A DNA stretch of 7,563 nt. Origin: JACKII01 sp963974445 (GTDB lineage Bacteria > Pseudomonadota > Alphaproteobacteria > Bin95). How positions within the stretch are numbered: position 1 is the first letter of the stretch; every line of letters begins with the position of its first letter. Under the pieces are notes generated by a model. It did no database searches. It had not been told where the DNA came from and was given only the letters and a program-made list of their open reading frames with translations. Both the position numbers and the translations under genes were made by a program. The stretch is from NCBI GenBank assembly GCA_963974445.1, contig CAXBDI010000148.1:1-7563 (forward strand), read 5' to 3'. This document shows, piece by piece, positions 5,583 through 7,563 of the stretch.

Positions 5583-6584
5583 ATGGCTGAGGACTTGCTG
5601 TTCGGCATCCAGACCAATGGCGTCAAGCACACCCACGCCGACCCTGTGCCACCGGTGCTGGAGCGCTTTCGCATGGTCAAGGAGGCGGGTGTCTTCGACT
5701 ATGTCGACAAGACTCCGGACCCGGACCAGATCGAGGACTTTGGGAAAGGCCGCGACGAATTCGGCCTGCCGGTCCGTGCCGGCGGCTGGTTCTACCAACT
5801 CGGCAATCCCGACGACGAGGCGCTGATCGAACGCAATCTCGCGGTTGGCCAGCGCATGGGCTCGCTCGTCCATAACACCCAGATCAAGCTGCTGCACGCC
5901 GACGGCCATGTGGTCACCAACGACGAGGTCGCCGACGCCTACATACGGTGGAGCGAGCTTGGCCAGAAATACGGCGTGCAGCCGTGCTTCGAGGTGCACG
6001 TTAATATGTGGTCAGAGGATTTCCCACGTGTCGCCGAGGTGGCGCAGTTGGTGGAGAAACGCGGGGCGGAGTTCAACATGACGCTCGACCATAGCCACGT
6101 GATCTTCAAAATCGACAACCCGGATGAGCAGAAGATTTTTGGAACAGACAAGAAGGTGGCGAACGGAGAACTGGTGCTCGACCCTTTCAAGCCCAGCAAT
6201 GTAACCGCCCAGTGGATCGAGGCCGGTTGGGTGCGCCATTGCCATGCCCGCGCCGCCGTGCCCAACAATCCGAAAAACATCACCGGCCGCAACGAGGATG
6301 GCTCGGTCGGGCGCGGTATCCAATATCCGTTCGTCCGACCCGGCCCCGGCGAGTATCATGCCGACTGGGACGAAAGCCTGTTGGAGCCCTGGAAAGAGGG
6401 CATCCGCACGCTGATGCGCTATCACGCCAAGAACCCGGTGAAGAAGCTCGGCCAGATCTCGACCGAATTCATTCCGGGGCCAGACTATGGCGAGGGCTGC
6501 CACTACTCGCTGTTCGCCCAGGCCATCGCGTGCGTGGAGTGGATGCGGGTCGAGTGGCAAACAATCAGGGCGCAGGCTGACTAG
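5583..6584 (+). CDS. Sugar phosphate isomerase/epimerase-like TIM-barrel protein
   Basis: A 333-residue protein resembling the xylose-isomerase-like (AP endonuclease 2-type) TIM-barrel superfamily. Probable metal-binding positions are Glu137 and His139 (CFEVHVNMWSED), Asp169 and His172 (MTLDHSHV), His219 and His221 (VRHCHARAA) and Glu295 (ISTEFIPGPDYG). They sit at the ends of successive barrel strands, as in other members. No signal peptide is seen. Family members isomerise or epimerise sugars or handle related polyols, but assignments are often wrong in detail, so only the fold and metal dependence are claimed. The start ATG 5583 follows a G-rich stretch (GGGGGA at about 5575-5580) that can act as a ribosome binding site. 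It is the last gene of the cassette and ends 22 bp before the convergent TPR gene. Confidence 0.75.
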   Translation: MAEDLLFGIQTNGVKHTHADPVPPVLERFRMVKEAGVFDYVDKTPDPDQIEDFGKGRDEFGLPVRAGGWFYQLGNPDDEALIERNLAVGQRMGSLVHNTQIKLLHADGHVVTNDEVADAYIRWSELGQKYGVQPCFEVHVNMWSEDFPRVAEVAQLVEKRGAEFNMTLDHSHVIFKIDNPDEQKIFGTDKKVANGELVLDPFKPSNVTAQWIEAGWVRHCHARAAVPNNPKNITGRNEDGSVGRGIQYPFVRPGPGEYHADWDESLLEPWKEGIRTLMRYHAKNPVKKLGQISTEFIPGPDYGEGCHYSLFAQAIACVEWMRVEWQTIRAQAD

Positions 6585-6606
6585 GGAGCGCCGCCATGCT
6601 TCGATC

Positions 6607-7459
6607 TCACTCCCGCAGCCCTGCCTTGCGCAAGCCGTCCAGCAAGTGGACCATGTCGTCGGGTGCGGCGTTCCATTTGCGCAACTCGGCGGTTGCGGAG
6701 AAATCGGGTTTGCAGTCGAAGATCCGAGCCAGTGCGGCCTCTGCCTCCGGCGCGCCTAACTGGCCATAGGCCGCCGCCAGCAGCAGATGCATCCAGTAGA
6801 AGTGCGGCAGGCCGATCCGCTGGGTCACCGCCACGGTCGCCTGATAGTCCCGCTTGTCGTACGCTGCCCGGGCGAAACTGAAGAAATACCAGCCCGGATG
6901 CAGCGGGTTCAGGTGCTGGGCCCGCCTGGACAATTCCGTCCCCCGCTCGAACTCCCCCATGAACGATAGATAATGGCCGATATCAGCCAGGGTTTCGGGG
7001 TCGTTCGGGTTCAGGGCCAGGGCGCGCTGCGCCTCCTCCTCGAACCGATGGTTCTCGCCCCGGAAGAAATGGACGATCGCCAGCCAGCAGCGGCCATAGG
7101 CGCTTTGTGGGTCGAGCGCGACGGCCTTTTCCGCCATCGCCAGGGCGCGGCCAATGGGGTCGGGCCGCGGATTGGCGTCGAAGCGATGTTCCGCCAGATA
7201 GACGTTGGCGAGCAGCGCGTGTGCCTCGCTGCTCTGCGGGTCAAGCGCGACCGCCTTTTCCAGCAGGTCGCGGGCCTCCGCGTGCAATTCTTGGGAAAGC
7301 GCTACCGTATAGCGGCGGGCGCGCACCACCAGGTCGTAGGCGTCCAGTTCGTTTGCACTCTTGCGCATCGCTCGCTGCTGGGCCGCGTCCTGCAAGGTCA
7401 CGCCGAGGGTGGCGGCGATGGTGCGGGTAACCTCGTCCTGCACCGCAAACAGGTCTTCC
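6607..7459 (-). pseudogene. TPR C-terminal remnant of a cyclase-type regulator, truncated by IS66
   Basis: The native part is about 283 residues starting at EDLFAVQDEVTRTIAATLG, a stretch I know from the middle of alphaproteobacterial adenylate/guanylate cyclase-TPR and related winged-helix-TPR regulators, where it links the N-terminal signalling domain to the repeats. At least four TPR-like helix pairs follow, marked by KAVALDPQSSEAHALLANVYLAE, EKAVALDPQSAYGRCWLAIVHFF, RALALNPNDPETLADIGHYL and RRAQHLNPLHPGWYFFSFARA. The C-terminus (FDCKPDFSATAELRKWNAAPDD...LLDGLRKAG) also fits that family. The N-terminal catalytic or DNA-binding half is missing; homology stops exactly where the IS66 terminal repeat begins (7459/7460). 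The frame continues into the IS to a GTG at 7488, giving a 293-residue fused ORF starting MTCGACAPLTE. It probably has lost its original function. Confidence 0.75.
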
Positions 7460-7563
7460 GTAAGCGGTGCGCACGCCCCACAAGTCACTCAGCTTGACGT
7501 TGGCGTCCAGTTCCAGGGCAGGAGCTCGTCGAGGCGGTCGTTGGGATGGCCGCAGGCAATCGC
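7460..7563 (-). mobile_element. IS66-family element, terminal repeat and edge (partial)
   Basis: The plus strand reads GTAAGCGGTGCGCACGCCCC from 7460. GTAAGCG at the outer edge is the hallmark of IS66-family inverted repeats, and the TnpC C-terminus lies 29 bp inside it. The element continues past the right edge. IS66 elements usually duplicate 8 bp; the copy on this side would be GGTCTTCC (7452-7459), and its partner is outside the window. The insertion splits the TPR/cyclase gene. Confidence 0.85.
7489..7563 (-). CDS. tnpC: IS66-family transposase TnpC, C-terminal end (partial)
   Basis: Only the last 24 residues and the TGA stop (7491-7489) are in the window; the gene runs in from beyond the right edge. 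The stretch AIACGHPNDRLDELLPWNWT is the conserved C-terminus of IS66 TnpC (the GHP-N-RLDELLPW block). TnpC is the DDE transposase of this family. The stop lies 29 bp from the outer end of the element. It is followed directly by the GTG that opens the fused TPR reading frame, so reinitiation into the truncated gene is possible. Confidence 0.88.
   Translation of the reverse strand, partial: AIACGHPNDRLDELLPWNWTPTSS

Noticed and set aside
5583..6584. Naming the TIM-barrel protein as xylose isomerase or a specific epimerase
   Set aside because: The fold-level pattern and metal-binding positions fit the superfamily, but no motif singles out one reaction.
6585..6640. Possible bidirectional terminator between the convergent genes
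   Set aside because: Only a short loopless palindrome, CTTGCGCAAG near 6625-6634, lies inside the TPR coding end. There is no stem-loop with a T-run.
6973..7497. Plus-strand open frame of 174 codons opposite the TPR gene
   Set aside because: The TPR reading on the minus strand is unmistakable, and this frame also runs into the IS66 terminal repeat.
1..7563. CRISPR arrays, tRNA or rRNA genes
   Set aside because: No regularly spaced identical repeats beyond the two IS-end units, and no cloverleaf or rRNA-like stretches were seen.

Overview
The window looks like a piece of an alphaproteobacterial chromosome, possibly Rhodospirillales or Rhizobiales. This is inferred from the high-GC body, a LolA-type periplasmic carrier, a cyclase-type TPR protein and an IS1-family transposase of a kind common in that class. 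Several mobile-element pieces cut it up. A hand count of one 60-base line gives 28/60 G+C at 241-300 (toxin-antitoxin region) and 41/60 at 4681-4740 (amidase), so the left part is compositionally foreign to the right part.

Left part (1-2586). Bases 1-53 look like the terminus of an IS21-type element with two 20-bp subterminal repeats. It abuts a minus-strand operon, read right to left: a RelE/HigB-type toxin (1274-1570); a long HigA-type antitoxin carrying an ImmA/IrrE metallopeptidase domain (128-1261); and the first ~21 codons of a third gene (32-118), which the IS21-like end has cut off. Each downstream gene has a strong AGGAGG-type ribosome binding site overlapping the previous stop codon, so the three genes look translationally coupled. 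A likely promoter with an embedded palindrome precedes the toxin. A single-ORF IS1-family transposase (1681-2577) is divergent from the operon, with imperfect inverted repeats near 1648 and 2586.

Middle part (2587-6584). lolA (2674-3288) encodes an exported LolA-like lipoprotein carrier. It is followed by a tight plus-strand cassette of amidase (3374-4792), phytanoyl-CoA-dioxygenase-like Fe(II)/2-oxoglutarate oxygenase (4806-5570) and sugar-phosphate isomerase/epimerase-like TIM-barrel protein (5583-6584). Gaps of 13 and 12 bp suggest one transcript and probably one small-molecule pathway, with unknown substrate.

Right part (6585-7563). A convergent minus-strand gene (6607-7459) is the TPR-rich C-terminal piece of what was probably a class III adenylate/guanylate cyclase or similar regulator. 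It is cut at 7459/7460 by an IS66-family element, whose terminal repeat starts GTAAGCG and whose TnpC C-terminus is read at 7489-7563. The most interesting item is the three-gene toxin / protease-antitoxin / third-protein module on the left. The rest is recognisable metabolism and insertion-sequence damage.
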